Position numbers and translations under genes: made by a program
Shown: positions 25,111-35,965 of the stretch, piece by piece
Position numbering within the stretch: position 1 is the first letter of the stretch
Layout of the letters: every line of letters starts with the position of its first letter
Assembly: GCA_009809945.1 (NCBI GenBank)
Contig: WTPW01001119.1
Location: 128,242-192,241 of the forward strand
Length of the DNA: 64,000 bases
Reading direction: 5' to 3'
Source: Gigaspora margarita
Taxonomy: Eukaryota > Glomeromycota > Glomeromycetes > Diversisporales > Gigasporaceae
The notes under the pieces: generated by a model
The model's input: only the letters and a program-made list of their open reading frames with translations
Database searches by the model: none
What the model was told of the DNA's origin: nothing

Positions 25111-25450
25111 GTACTATACCAAAACTAGAATATTAAAAACTAGAGGTAAAGAACTAGATAACAAGTCTTTTAAAAAAAAAGGACCACAAAACTGGCACTG
25201 GAGTTATACTGAAGGAAAAAAATCTTTATCATAAAAATAGGTACTAAAAAAAAACTATAATAGTACCTAATACTAGATAAATTAACTCTTCTGAACTAAT
25301 TAGTTTAAAAGTTTGAAATATATTAGTAAAAGACTAAAAGAAGAATAAAGGCAGGTACTAGATTAAAGTAAACTTTACAAAAGCAGAAGTAGATAATAGT
25401 AGCAGTTTAATAGTACTTTTTACTGCAAGTGTTGGTTGATACTATAGTAC

Positions 25451-25935
25451 TAGGATTCCTCAAATTCAAATCAAATCAAATATTGGATCAATTTGAATTT
25501 GATCAAATCAAATTAACACTGATTTGAATTTGATTTGATTCAAATATTTGGATTTGAATTTGATCTGAATTTGATTTGAATTTGAATTATTAATAGTAAT
25601 TTTCAAATCAAATCAAATATTTGTCAAATCAAATCAAATTTAGCCAGATTTGAATTTGATCAAATCAAATATACAGTCGACTCTTTCTATACTGAACTCT
25701 TGGATCTGGCAAAAAAAAAAGTTCACTATAAAAAATTACTATGTTTTCTTAAGGACCCATTGTACTTTTTATACTGAACTATTATAAAAATTTTAAATTT
25801 TTGAGTTCGTTATATCCAGAGTTCGTTATATAGATGTTCGTTATATCCAGAGTCGACTGTAGTCAAATTTGAATTTGGATTTGATCAAATATTTGATTCA
25901 AATATTTGAAGATCAAATCAAATTGTGGAACCCTA
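25451..25935. mobile_element. hAT-type MITE with word interior, copy 2
   Basis: Ends TAGGATTCCTCAAA and GTGGAACCCTA; exact 8-bp duplication TATAGTAC (25443-25450 and 25936-25943). The interior is a reiteration of CAAATCAAAT and ATTTGAATTTG words, itself opened by the Tc1-type MITE 25674-25859. Confidence 0.85.
25674..25859. mobile_element. 186-bp Tc1/pogo-type MITE in TA
   Basis: Perfect outer TIR CAGTCGACTCT with TA on each side. Inside the right end are short repeats of GTTCGTTATAT. Such CAGT-TA ends are typical of pogo/Tigger-like members of Tc1/mariner. Confidence 0.9.
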
Positions 25936-26394
25936 TATAGTACAAGTTACCAAAATATAGATGAATACCTAAGGTAGATATGCCTAATTTGGTATAGTGC
26001 CTAATTTGATGCACTAATAATATCCTACGAACTGTTAATCAGAATTACGTGATTTTGGTATCATTCAATTCATCTCATTGAGACGAATCAAATAGTACCA
26101 AAATCAGATGAATCTGACTAATAGTTCACAAGATATTTTTTTTTAAATATTAAAGATGAGCTCTTCACAAGATATTTTCATTTAACAAAATAATCTACTT
26201 ATATATAATCTTTGAAAATTAGCATAAAATTGTAGATAAATTTTGATAGACTGGTCTGTTTTGATGATTTTACCACCAAAATGACTGTCTTGAAGAAATG
26301 ATTCCAATGAGCCCAAAATCGTTAAAATCCAATCACAGAATCACAAGATCATTAAGATTTTCATATTACTATGAACATCACCAAAATTTATACA

Positions 26395-26525
26395 GGGATT
26401 ACTATCAATTTTTATCAGTTATTGGTTAGTAATCGATTAAAATCCCCCCTGACGAGGACTAATGATTAAGATAGTAATCGATAATAATCGGTAATAATCG
26501 ATAGTTATCAGGTTAAAAATCATGA
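26395..26525. repeat. CGATTA word block, left
   Basis: Degenerate reiteration of TAATCGATAATAATCGG. Its inverted partner is 29770-30005. Confidence 0.6.
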
Positions 26526-27604
26526 ATAATAATTCTAATCAATACTATTATACTGTATACTTATTTTTAAACGTTTTACATATTTTCACATGTTTTCGCA
26601 AGGTTTTGCAATTTAATATAAAATAGTAAATTTATTTATATATTATTATTATTATACATTATATTTTAAATTAAATATATTTTATTTATTATATATTATT
26701 ATACATTCTTTACAACAAAAAAAAAAATAAAACCAAAAAAACATAATCGAAAAAAAATGAAAATGAAAAAATAGTAATATTTTAAACTACTTTCGCATTT
26801 GTCACATAATACTAGCTCTAAATAATTATTTTCCTCACCCTGCAGTTAGCTATTATTTCTCTTCTTTGTTTTAATTTATATTTGCTTATATTCGCTACTT
26901 TCTAAAAATAGTAGAAAAGTAAAAAAATAACAAAAAAATGAAAACAAAAAAATAGTAATATTTTAAACTACTTTTGCACTTCATTGTATAATACCAGCTC
27001 TATACACTTATTTTCCTCACTCTGCGTTAGCTATTATTCCTTTTTACTCATATTCGCTACTTCCTAAAATAGTAGAGAAGTAAAAACCAAAAAAAAACCA
27101 AAAAAAAACCAAAACGAAATTAGTAATATTTTCAGCTACTTTTGCACTTCGTTGCATCTACTATTATATTCGCTCATATTCGCTCATATTCGCAACTTCT
27201 TGCAAAGTGCCGGAGAAGTTAGAGTTGGTGTTCTTGTAAAGTACCAGGAAAGTCAGATCGTTTTCTTGCAAAGTTCCAAAGAAAGTCAGGAATAAATAAT
27301 AAAAAAAATAAAAAATAAGTAAAAAAAAAGAAAAACAAACAAAAAACAAAAATGTAAGCAAACTAAATAAAAAAAACAAAGCCCCAAATCTCTATTTCTC
27401 TGAAGTAAGAGTTCGTTTCTTGCAATTTAGAAATTGTTGAAAGTTTTTGCAATGTGTCAGAATAAATAAAAAAATAAAAATTAAAGAAATAAGTAAAAAG
27501 AAAACAAACAAAAAAATAAATAAAGTACTAAACCTTTATTTCTTTAAAGAGGCGTTCTTGGAAATTTACAAATTGCTAGAGAAAGCAATTGTATGTTCTT
27601 GCAA

Positions 27605-29135
27605 AGTTTCGAAAGGCTGTGCATAGGCTTTCGCATGGGCCAGGTAGAGCCGGGTACTAGTAATACCCTTACCCTACCCGTTTGTACATGGGCTCTCTAT
27701 TTGAGCCCTACCCTTATCCTAGGGCTCAGATTTTAGTACCCATACCCAGCCCATTAGACTATGGGTACCCTTCGAACTACTCATGGGTAGTTCTGACCCA
27801 GGTCGGTTAGGTCACCTGACCCAACAGGCCACGGGTCAGAAATTGTTGTCAAATAAAAAATTCATAAACTGATTTTCAGAATGATGCACGATTAAAAAAT
27901 CACGTGTTTAATTATTATCAAAATTTTTTATCACAATTTAATTTTTTTATTAATAAAATAAAAAAAAAATACAACCGCTAAAATCGAAACGATAAACGAA
28001 TGCACCACTATGTATTAAGCATAACGAACTACGAAGCCATACAGCTACAAATTTCCACCAACATAAAAATCCACTAGAACGAACAAACACAAGAACCCAA
28101 CAGAAATAAGCACCAACAGTGCAATCCATGCGAAAACTCCACAGCGAAATCACAACCAAATTTATATTACTGAATCCAACACGACGATACCAATAATCCT
28201 AATAACGACGAAGACTCTAAAGACGAAATCACACCGAAAAAGAAGCGTCAAAAATAAAGAAAAAAAAAGAAAACGTAATGACACAAAGAATAAACTTACT
28301 GACTTTAGCGATAATGATGGCTCCAAAGTGACTAAATCATCCTGAAAAGAAGAAGCATTAACGACATAAGCGATAAACTTACTGACTTTAAGATTACGGC
28401 TCCAAAGCGACAGCTCCAAAGCGACAGCTCCAAAGTGACAGCTCCAAAGCGACGGCTCCAAAGCAACGACTCCAACAACGAAATCATATTGAAAAGAAGC
28501 TAGTAAACGCAGAAAAAGGTAACAAAATGATACTCACATAATAAACTTATCTTTAATGAAGTAAAAGTCAGCGTGAAAGGGTGATGTAAATTTAAACCAC
28601 TAATAACGACAAATTTAACGACGAACTCTCACCTGGGAGAAGAGTTAATAATGTAAAAAAAAAAAAAACCAGTACGAAAATTTAAAAGCTTACTCGAAGG
28701 CCCAAATTTAAATGAAGTATTAGTACCGCTAAAAAAAAAAAACCTTTAGATCTTTTCTTACCCAGTCCGGTGTCACTATTGTTAGAAAAATTTTTTTTTG
28801 ATTTTAATGATCTTGCATCAGATTACAACTGACAGGTGATGTGCGTTGGATTAGATCTGATGCAAGAATCAATCTGAGGCACAACATATACGGTATATGT
28901 ATTATGCACCTGTATTATGATTGGTTATTGGTCACATGAATGTATTAACTGGTACCCGTGGGTAGTAAGCAGTATTACCCAGGCCCTACCCAGCTTTGTA
29001 AGGGCCCAGCACCTGGAGCCCTTACCCTTATTCAAGGGCCCAGAAATTAATATCCTGGCCCGGCCCTTATGGTACTACTCATGCGTACCCATGGATAGCC
29101 CAGGCCCATGCGGAAGCCTAGCTGCGCAAAGTAGC
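27605..29135. repeat. GC-rich word blocks as an inverted pair
   Basis: The left block 27605-27855 starts with CATAGGCTTTCGCATGGGCC and is full of GGGTACCC, GAGCCC and GGCCC words; the right block 28930-29135 is its inverted, diverged counterpart ending in GGCCCATGCGGAAGCC. This is one of the few GC-rich stretches outside genes. The minus-strand open frames between 27950 and 28461 come from the repeats and are not supported as genes. Confidence 0.6.
28399..28471 (+). repeat. 14-bp tandem repeat
   Basis: About five copies of GCTCCAAAGCGACA with few changes. A related single copy lies at 28318-28332. Confidence 0.8.
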
Positions 29136-29519
29136 GAAAAGTCGTTGGATTTCTTGTAAAGTGCCAGAGAATTTAGAGTTAGTGTTTTTGTAAAGTATAG
29201 AAATAAAATAAAAAAAATTAAAAAATAATAAAAAAAAAAAGGAAAAAACAAACGAAACTAAACGAAATAAAATGAACCAAAAAAAACAAAAGGAAAACGA
29301 AAAAACAATGTAAAAGTAATAGAAGATCTAAATTATAAACAAAAAAAAAAATAGATCTAATTTGATCTTGTACTACAATCATCAAAACATTTCAAAAATA
29401 TTAGTCAAACGCGTTCTTGGTATGATCCAGGATACAGATCTACTGATCCAGCTGATTCAGCTTGATTTCCCAGTTCTAAAATATTTCGAAACAATTCGAA
29501 ATAATTTCGAAATATTAAA

Positions 29520-29679
29520 NNNNNNNNNNNNNNNNNNNNNNNNNNNNNNNNNNNNNNNNNNNNNNNNNNNNNNNNNNNNNNNNNNNNNNNNNNNNNNNNN
29601 NNNNNNNNNNNNNNNNNNNNNNNNNNNNNNNNNNNNNNNNNNNNNNNNNNNNNNNNNNNNNNNNNNNNNNNNNNNNNNN
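29520..29679. other. assembly gap
   Basis: 160 undetermined bases in the right arm of the 4.6-kb foldback. Confidence 1.
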
Positions 29680-29769
29680 TCCTATGCTAGTTATCTTTAG
29701 TTTGTCTTTCTCTCTTTTTTTAACCTACTTTTTTTTGAAATTTTATTTTATTTTTTATTATTTTATTTT

Positions 29770-30005
29770 TTTACCTGGTGATTCAAAACATTATGTAATC
29801 GTTAAAGATCTGTTAATCGTTATATATTGTTTCAAATAATTCTGATTATAATCGATTAATAGATATATAATGATTTAATATAAAAAATGATATATATCGA
29901 TTATAGATATATATCGATTTTTATCCAATTAATCGATATATAACGATATTTTATAATCGATATATAACGATTAAGTGATATATATCGATTAATATCTATA
30001 TATAA
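29770..30005. repeat. CGATTA word block, right
   Basis: Reiterated ATATATCGATTA and complement. Inverted partner of 26395-26525 but expanded. Confidence 0.6.
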
Positions 30006-30982
30006 AATTTGGAGATGAATAAAAATTAATTAGTTTAACTAATCTAATTTTCATTAAAATAATAAGAAAATTTTTAATGATCTTGTGATCTCGTTATTAG
30101 ATTTTAAAAATTTTGGGCTCATTGGAATTGTCTCTTCAAGGCGGTTAGTTTGGTAGTAAAATTGTCAAAAATGGACCAGATTGTTAAAGGTTATCACCGA
30201 TTTTATATTAATTTCAAATTTTGTTTTACACAGGTTATTTTGATTAAATGATGATATCTTGCGAACTATCGATCATAATCGCATAATTTTAGTACCTTCT
30301 GACTCGTCTCATCATGACAAATCGAATGGTACCAAAATTGTATAATTTGGATCAATGGTTCACAATATATCATTAGAGATCTTTAGCACCAAAATTGAAC
30401 TATGTTTTAAGATAATCTTTAAAATATGATATCTCATGATATTGAATAATCGGATTTGGGTGATTTTGGTGTCATTCGATTCATCTTGATGAGACGAATC
30501 GAATGGTACCAAAATCATCTGATTCTGATCGATATGTCACGTGGTTTTCATTGTAGAACTTAGGTGTGCCAAATTAGGTATATCTACCTTATATAGAACA
30601 TGTACTACTATTTTTATTAAGTTTTTTGTTGAGGATAAGCTGAATTGTACTTTCAAATACATTGAAGGAGTCCTAAGGGCCAAAAAGAAAAGGATCAGAA
30701 AGTTGCAACTAACTCTAGAAGTACACTAATAGCCTGATGAAGTAGTTAAGATTGGTCAAAGAGCAGAAAATTAGAGATTTAAATAGGCAACTTCATAGTT
30801 GGATTGTAGATATAGCAGCTAATATAAAACAACACCAAAAGTGTAAGTAGCTAGTTGTACTCTTATCAAGTATAATTTATAATATGTAAACTGAATAAAT
30901 CCTATACCCAAAATAGGCGCTTTGAAACAAAAAAAAATTTATTAATTAAATTTTTAAAATATTTTATAAGAAGATATTATTT

Positions 30983-31383
30983 TGGTGCACTATAGTGCAC
31001 TCCTACAATAGCAAATATAAATAATAATTAGAATTAGGATTAGAGTTAGGATTAGAAGCAGTGATATAAATTGGATCCGCGCAGTAGGCGCAGCGCACAT
31101 AGATTTAAATTTGCGCGTATATCGGGGCTTCCCGTATATATAACGCGCGTATAAATTTTTTTTTTGCGTTTTTTTTTTGCGTTTGCGCCAATAAAAATTT
31201 TTTGAATTTATAACACTGATTAGAAGTTAGGGATGAGAGAATAGAGTTAGTTAGAGTTAGGGTTAGGATTAGGGTAAATTAAAATTAAAATCTAAAGTAA
31301 CATTGTGAGAGAAGTATTTTTTATTAAAAATGCTACAGGGGTTACCCTAGTAAAATTTCGAGAAACATAAAAGGGGTGCACCA
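30983..31383. mobile_element. MITE, ends TGGTGCAC, telomere-like interior
   Basis: Short inverted ends TGGTGCAC and GTGCACCA. The interior carries runs of TTAGGATTAGAGTTAGG and GTTAGGGTTAGGATTAGG. It contains the nested hAT MITE 31059-31218. Confidence 0.6.
31059..31218. mobile_element. 160-bp CpG-rich hAT MITE, 8-bp TSD
   Basis: TIR CAGTGATATAAATT and complement of AATTTATAACACTG; exact 8-bp duplication ATTAGAAG (31051-31058 and 31219-31226). CAGTG ends plus 8-bp duplications identify hAT. The interior is full of GCGC/CGCG, in sharp contrast to the AT-rich setting, so the insertion is probably recent or protected from CpG loss. Confidence 0.9.
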
Positions 31384-31594
31384 TTTTTTAAAAAATACAT
31401 TTTATAAAATACAAAAAATTATTAAAATTTAAAATAAAAATTTAAATTATAAGTTTTTAAATACACTATTTAAAGAACTTATAAAAATATTATTATTTAA
31501 AATTAGTAGATGACTAGACTTTAAGATGTACAAAATCTAGTACAAAGTACTAAATCTAGTACATGTAAATCCTATCCATTAACAATAATTTTAG

Positions 31595-32094
31595 AGCTTT
31601 GGTTATGTTCACTTTGTGCGCAATGTGATTCATGTGGTGAGAAAGCGGCATCTTTAAATGATGCATCAAGTAATAATCATGTCAAAACAGTAAAGGCAAC
31701 AAACTATCCGACTCATTTAGCTACTGTTTGAAGATTTATTTTGTCCAATCTATCTTAAAACCTACTCAGAGGATGGACAAGAAAATGACGACGCAAGTAT
31801 ATGATCTGCTGTGATGGATGCGATCGATGGGTTCACACGAGGTGTGATGAGACTCACATACTTGAAAAATATCAAGAATTGACCGATATTCCAGACGCTA
31901 AATATATTGTGTCCATTGTGTGAAGGTGTATTCGACCGCTAGAAGAAGGAAACAAGGAACAACAAAAAGTTTTATCCGGAAATCCTTTAGTTACACCTGT
32001 TTCAATTACACCAAGTCATCCCATTCGAGGGATCATAAGTTACAAGGGAAAGAAGGTAGCTGTACCGGAGATTCGAGAATGGGAAAAAAATTAG
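31595..32094 (+). pseudogene. broken PHD-finger gene, 3' part
   Basis: An acceptor ttttag at 31590-31594 opens a frame with a Cys cluster (LWLCSLCAQCDSCGEKA). After a frame change near 31727 follows FCPI and KTYSEDGQENDDASI. After a second change near 31801 follows ICCDGCDRWVHTRCDE and YQELTDIPDAKYI, and after a third near 31909 CPLCEGVFDR. A last frame ends PVSITPSHPIRG, VAVPEIREWEKN and a stop at 32092-32094. Together this is a Cys4-His-Cys3 PHD finger, which reads histone H3 tails, preceded by another zinc-ribbon-like cluster. At least three frameshifts break it. Whether they are real or assembly errors cannot be told from the sequence. A 5' intron site remains, so it is not a fully processed copy. 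Confidence 0.75.
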
Positions 32095-32299
32095 GTCATA
32101 TTATTTGGTCATTTTCTTATAATCAACATGACTTATTTATAGAAGTATCGATAATTTTTGTTGTAAACAAAAAAATTAAACCATCTTCAAAATTATCCAT
32201 GAAAGATGGAAATGTAATAATAATATTGAAATTTTAATTTGATTTTGGATAAATGATGTTATTAAGTGTAAATAACAATCAAAATTGCATAATAAAAAT

Positions 32300-33073
32300 C
32301 TATGTAACTACCGATGAACTAAGCCAAACCTTAACACAAAAGGCACCATTTTGATTTTTACGTTCAACCTTTGCATAATCAATCATAGTATTTTCTAAAG
32401 AATGAAATCTAAAACTACCTATAGATTTATTAACTACACTAGTTCTAGCAGAACCTTTACGAAGACTCATTCTACCAGAGATTTGTATTTTCACACCAGA
32501 AAGATGAGTTGGTAAAAATTGTTGGCCTAGTCGTGATAATTGGATCCATTTAAGCGCGGAAGTAGCATTAAGATCATTTTGTTGTTGATTACCACCAACC
32601 AATGGAATCTTTTTGAAAAGCGAACGTCGAATTTGTCTAAATCTATAACGCGATGCATTTAAGGCGATATATTGTGCCAATATCTTACTATTAAGATATG
32701 GATAATGTTGTTTAATTAAATTAAATTCAACGTCTTTGTTGTATAATTTAGATAAACGTTCTTTAAGTTTATCTAAAGCTATTGGATTAAATATATCTTT
32801 ATTAGTTTCTTCTTTTGCGGATCCATTATCAATTTCTTCAAGTCCACGTCGTTGTGTTGGTATTGTACTTGCATAATAATATTGTTGAAATACTACTTTT
32901 TTTGGTGTATGTTTAATTGTAATATCAGATAATGATTTTTGCATATAATGATCTAGTGCCGTTAAAGCATTTAAATCATGAATAGGTGTTTGATTTCTTC
33001 GAGGATGGAAGAGAAATTGGTTGGATGTCCAGTTTATTTTATTTTTTAAACGAAGAGCTTTTGCTGTATTCAT
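32300..33073 (-). CDS. mitochondrial small-subunit ribosomal protein uS3m (Rps3/Var1 family)
   Basis: An intact single-exon frame of 257 residues with ATG at 33071-33073 and TAG at 32300-32302. The C-terminal third has the conserved core of the fungal Rps3/Var1 family: GVKIQISGRMSLRKGSARTS (residues about 193-212), then IGSFRFHS, IDYAKVERKNQNGAF and VKVWL. uS3m sits in the head of the mitoribosomal small subunit near the mRNA entry. The first 28 residues are basic and free of acidic residues, as in a mitochondrial presequence. The gene lies among spliced nuclear genes, so it is nuclear here, whereas many fungi keep rps3 in mtDNA. The length is short to normal for the family. No close neighbour shares its promoter. 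Confidence 0.8.
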   Translation of the reverse strand: MNTAKALRLKNKINWTSNQFLFHPRRNQTPIHDLNALTALDHYMQKSLSDITIKHTPKKVVFQQYYYASTIPTQRRGLEEIDNGSAKEETNKDIFNPIALDKLKERLSKLYNKDVEFNLIKQHYPYLNSKILAQYIALNASRYRFRQIRRSLFKKIPLVGGNQQQNDLNATSALKWIQLSRLGQQFLPTHLSGVKIQISGRMSLRKGSARTSVVNKSIGSFRFHSLENTMIDYAKVERKNQNGAFCVKVWLSSSVVT

Positions 33074-33595
33074 CTTTATTATAATCTGGAAATGATCGAA
33101 AATCCCGATCTAATATCCTTGAAATTTTATTGGCTGATACATGTACTGTACGTACGTCTAAACTGACTCGGTTAGAGAATTCGAATTTAAAATTAACTTA
33201 TTTTAATCATTATCATTATCAAATCATTAAAAACAAAATTCTAATTTATCAAATCGTATTAAAAGAATATCATTACTTGTAATTTACTTCAAGAAGTTTT
33301 AAACCATATTGGTTTTCAGAACTATGAGATACGGTAATATATATGTTACATTTTTTTAATTTATTTGCAGATTTCTGAAAAGTACTGTACAGTTACGTTT
33401 TAACAATCATTCGCTAAAGAATTGAAAAACTTGTGCAAGACGAAATTTTTTTCAGTCGGTAAATAAATTTCTTAATCAATAACTAAACGAGCTAAAAATT
33501 TCTTCAAAAATGATAAGTGTGCAAACCTGAAATTTAAGCTAATATAACTTAAAATATATTTAATTTAACAACTAAATTAAAGATTTAGGGAATTC
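33074..33595. other. upstream region of the uS3m gene
   Basis: Non-coding, less AT-rich than the transposon areas. It contains a palindromic GTACTGTACGTAC at about 33143-33155. No promoter element can be assigned with confidence. Confidence 0.3.
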
Positions 33596-33718
33596 TATTT
33601 TGACCCAAATGACCCTCCTAGAATTTAGGATTGATGCTAGCCAAGATTTTTATACTAAAACCCAATCGCATTAACATAATTCTAACCCGTACTAACCTTA
33701 AATTGTAGGGTCAAAATA
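33596..33718. mobile_element. 123-bp MITE, ends TATTTTGACCC
   Basis: Inverted ends TATTTTGACCC and GGGTCAAAATA around an interior with TCTAACCCGTACTAACC words. Target duplication not evident. Confidence 0.5.
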
Positions 33719-35389
33719 GTACTGTATATCAAATTTATTTTTCTATGTAAAATAGCGGAAATTTTAATAAAAATAGAAATATTCGCGCTACAATTGATAA
33801 CTGCCGATACAGTAACTGTAGTTATGTCTAGAAGTGAATTGATAAACGTATTAATAAAGTGTCAATTTATTTGTACAATAAGTTTTAAATAACTTCGCTT
33901 AGATTTTTACTGTTATAATTAAAATCAAGCTTTCGACATGTAGTTGTATCACATGAATAGTTATTAAAGGGGACATCGTGCTTCCAATCCTAATGTAGAT
34001 TTCCCACATTATATGCAATATTTAAGGGGTCCCGGATTTCGAAATAACGCCCCTGAGCGTTATTTCGCGTAACGCGTTGAAAAAAAAAAAAAATCATTAC
34101 TATATAAGAATTTTTTCATACAAAATTTAACCTTAACTATCCCCCTTATTAAAGTACATTATTTCTTTTTATTAATATCGTTGATATTGTTCGTTGATTT
34201 CTTTATTCATATTTACTAAATCTTTTTTTCTTTTTTACATGAAGGCCATGTAAAATTAGGTTGTGATATATTGAATACTATTAGTATTTTTATTGGTTTG
34301 AAATTTGAGTTTGAAAAAATAAATTAAAATGCTGTATATTTTTTAGGGTCCAATTGATGCTTGCCTGTATCTGGCGGAATCCTTGGTCTAGTTTGGTTAT
34401 AAAATGGAAAGAGGTGAAATATTATAAAACTAGATTAGAAAGGCATCTGGGCTTCTTTTTGGGCTCATAGTATTTAAGATAATTTGCAAGTTTGAGTTTT
34501 CCTGCTTGAAGTCTACTGGTTTTGAAGTAAATCAGTTATGTATTTTTTTTCTTGCAGTTTGCAAAGAATTAAAAATTATGTTTAAAAAAGAAACCTATTT
34601 CTACTTACTATAATTCTTTCATTTATTAATATACTAGACAGGTTGGCAACAGTCTATTATGGTTTCCAAAAAAAAAGCTACATGCTAAATTACATTTTGG
34701 ACCCATTAGCCAACCATGATACTAGTCTTACTATACTTTACCAAACTTTAGATCAAGATTGAGTTCTTTTTTATGTCCTTTACAGGATACAGCTTTGGGT
34801 TGTGGTCAAAGAATACGCCTCTATGTGGTGACTAGGACAAGTAAAAGATATAATCTTCAAAACTAAGTATCCTAACTTTTTATTGTATAGATTTTTTTAT
34901 TTTTTATATATTGTATATAATTTATATCTTGTACATAGAGTTATAAACATTTGTAAATATAAATTATTTTCAATTAAAAAAAATTTGTTACAAAATTTTC
35001 ATGTATTTAAAATTGAGTATATTTATAATGTAAAGTGTTATTAAATAATTAATAAATAAAGAAAAAAAACATTTTTTGCAAAATATTAAATAAATAATTA
35101 ATAAAAATAAAAAATACTAATATCATTTGAATAAGTTTGAATAATATATAGTTTTTAGATATGTAACCAATAGTTTCTTGCAAAGAAATTAATAAAAAAT
35201 ATATTATATAAAATATCATCCAATATACAAAATTTACAGTCAAAATGTTTATTGTAAATTCTATTTACATTGTCAAAGATTATCAAGTTTGTTGATGAAA
35301 TAAATAACTATTGAGTTCTTTGTTAATGTGCATATGATTGTGGGCATCCAAATAATTTGTCATTAAAATAAAAATTTTATCTATAAAAT
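33719..35389. other. intergenic, no gene recognised
   Basis: Contains a short CpG-rich hairpin (GAAATAACGC with GCGTTATTTC, 34040-34069) followed by an A-run, probably the remnant of an element, and the unassigned stretches 34355-34520 and 34620-34870 of nearly normal GC without long frames. AT-rich from 34880 to 35260. Confidence 0.35.
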
Positions 35390-35965
35390 CTATAATATGT
35401 CACCAATATGCCTGGCCAACCTTCTATATCCATCTGCAGTGAGTTTGTGTCTTCGATAATCAGAATAGTACTGTACAAGATATATATACAATGAATGCAC
35501 TAACAAACTATAAATTAAAAATGTAAATGATAAATTATTAGTCTAATATGTATATGCATAAACCATAAATCACATCTCAAAGTATTCAAACCTGGAATTC
35601 AAAGTATTTTGCCTTTTCAAGTCTTTTAACTCGTCGACAAGGTCGATAGTCAGGTAAATTACTACCATTTTTTGGCGTACCATTCCATTTGTATTTAATC
35701 TCCTCTCTGTTTATATATTGTTTACAATAATTAAGAGCTGCCTGTTAATGATAACCAAAAAAAATAGATAAACCGAGTCTAATTTATCACAAGGTTCTCA
35801 TTCTCCAACGAGTTCACAGGTACATTCTCCTGTCACCACATAATCATAATTTTAAGGGGCAAAAAGATTTTGCTCCTGTATTGGTGATTCCGTTAACTTC
35901 GAATGTGGTGATATTTGTTGGGCTTCACTAGAATTAATGTTATTCCCTGACGTTATGTCCACCAT
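35390..35965 (-). pseudogene. small three-exon gene with stops in exon 1
   Basis: Minus strand. ATG at 35963-35965 opens MVDITSGNNINSSEAQQISP; the frame meets TAA after FAP, continues with NYDYVVTGECTCELVGE and meets TGA. Exon 2 (35741-35592) is clean and phase 0: AALNYCKQYINREEI, WNGTPKNGSNLPDYRPCRR, LEKAKYFEFQ, with an acceptor aacag and a donor gttt. Exon 3 (35470-35390) reads YYSDYRRHKLTADGYRR and LARHIGDIL then TAG. I do not recognise the protein; it is Arg/Tyr-rich at its C-terminus. Conserved splice sites argue for a real gene. The two stops suggest a pseudogene, or a wrong exon 1 on my part. Confidence 0.45.

Larger units (their letters stand above)
25972..30589. mobile_element. 4.6-kb composite foldback in TA
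   Basis: The ends AGGTAGATATGCCTAATTTG and complement (30560-30589) are flanked by TA. Moving inward, pairs of inverted blocks match each other: palindromic GATTTTGGTACCATTCGA-type modules (26050-26120 with 30290-30520); a stretch containing CAATGAGCCCAAAAT (26200-26390 with 30030-30200); CGATTA word blocks (26395-26525 with 29770-30005); and GC-rich GGGTACCC word blocks (27605-27855 with 28930-29130). Core TGACTAATAGTTCACAAGAT at 26115-26134. No intact frame. A gap interrupts the right arm. Confidence 0.75.
25110..30945 (+). mobile_element. retroposon copy 3, split by two insertions
   Basis: Pieces at 25110-25450, 25936-25971 and 30590-30945 align in order with 4294-5331, including CAGAAGTAGATAATAGTAGC at 25384-25403 and the A-rich end at about 30930. 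The first break holds a hAT-type MITE (25451-25935), the second the 4.6-kb foldback (25972-30589). Old copy: many C to T changes against the young one. Confidence 0.7.

Noticed and set aside
27950-28461. Minus-strand open frames with repeated LELSLWS-type peptides
   Set aside because: They are produced by the 14-bp tandem repeat and neighbouring word repeats; no splice or start context.
31020-31280. Chromosome end (TTAGGG repeats)
   Set aside because: The words are degenerate, short and enclosed by MITE ends within the window.
32300-33073. Recent insertion of mitochondrial DNA
   Set aside because: No other mtDNA sequence flanks the frame; codon use and surroundings are nuclear, and the N-terminus is extended by a presequence-like stretch. 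An old transfer cannot be excluded.
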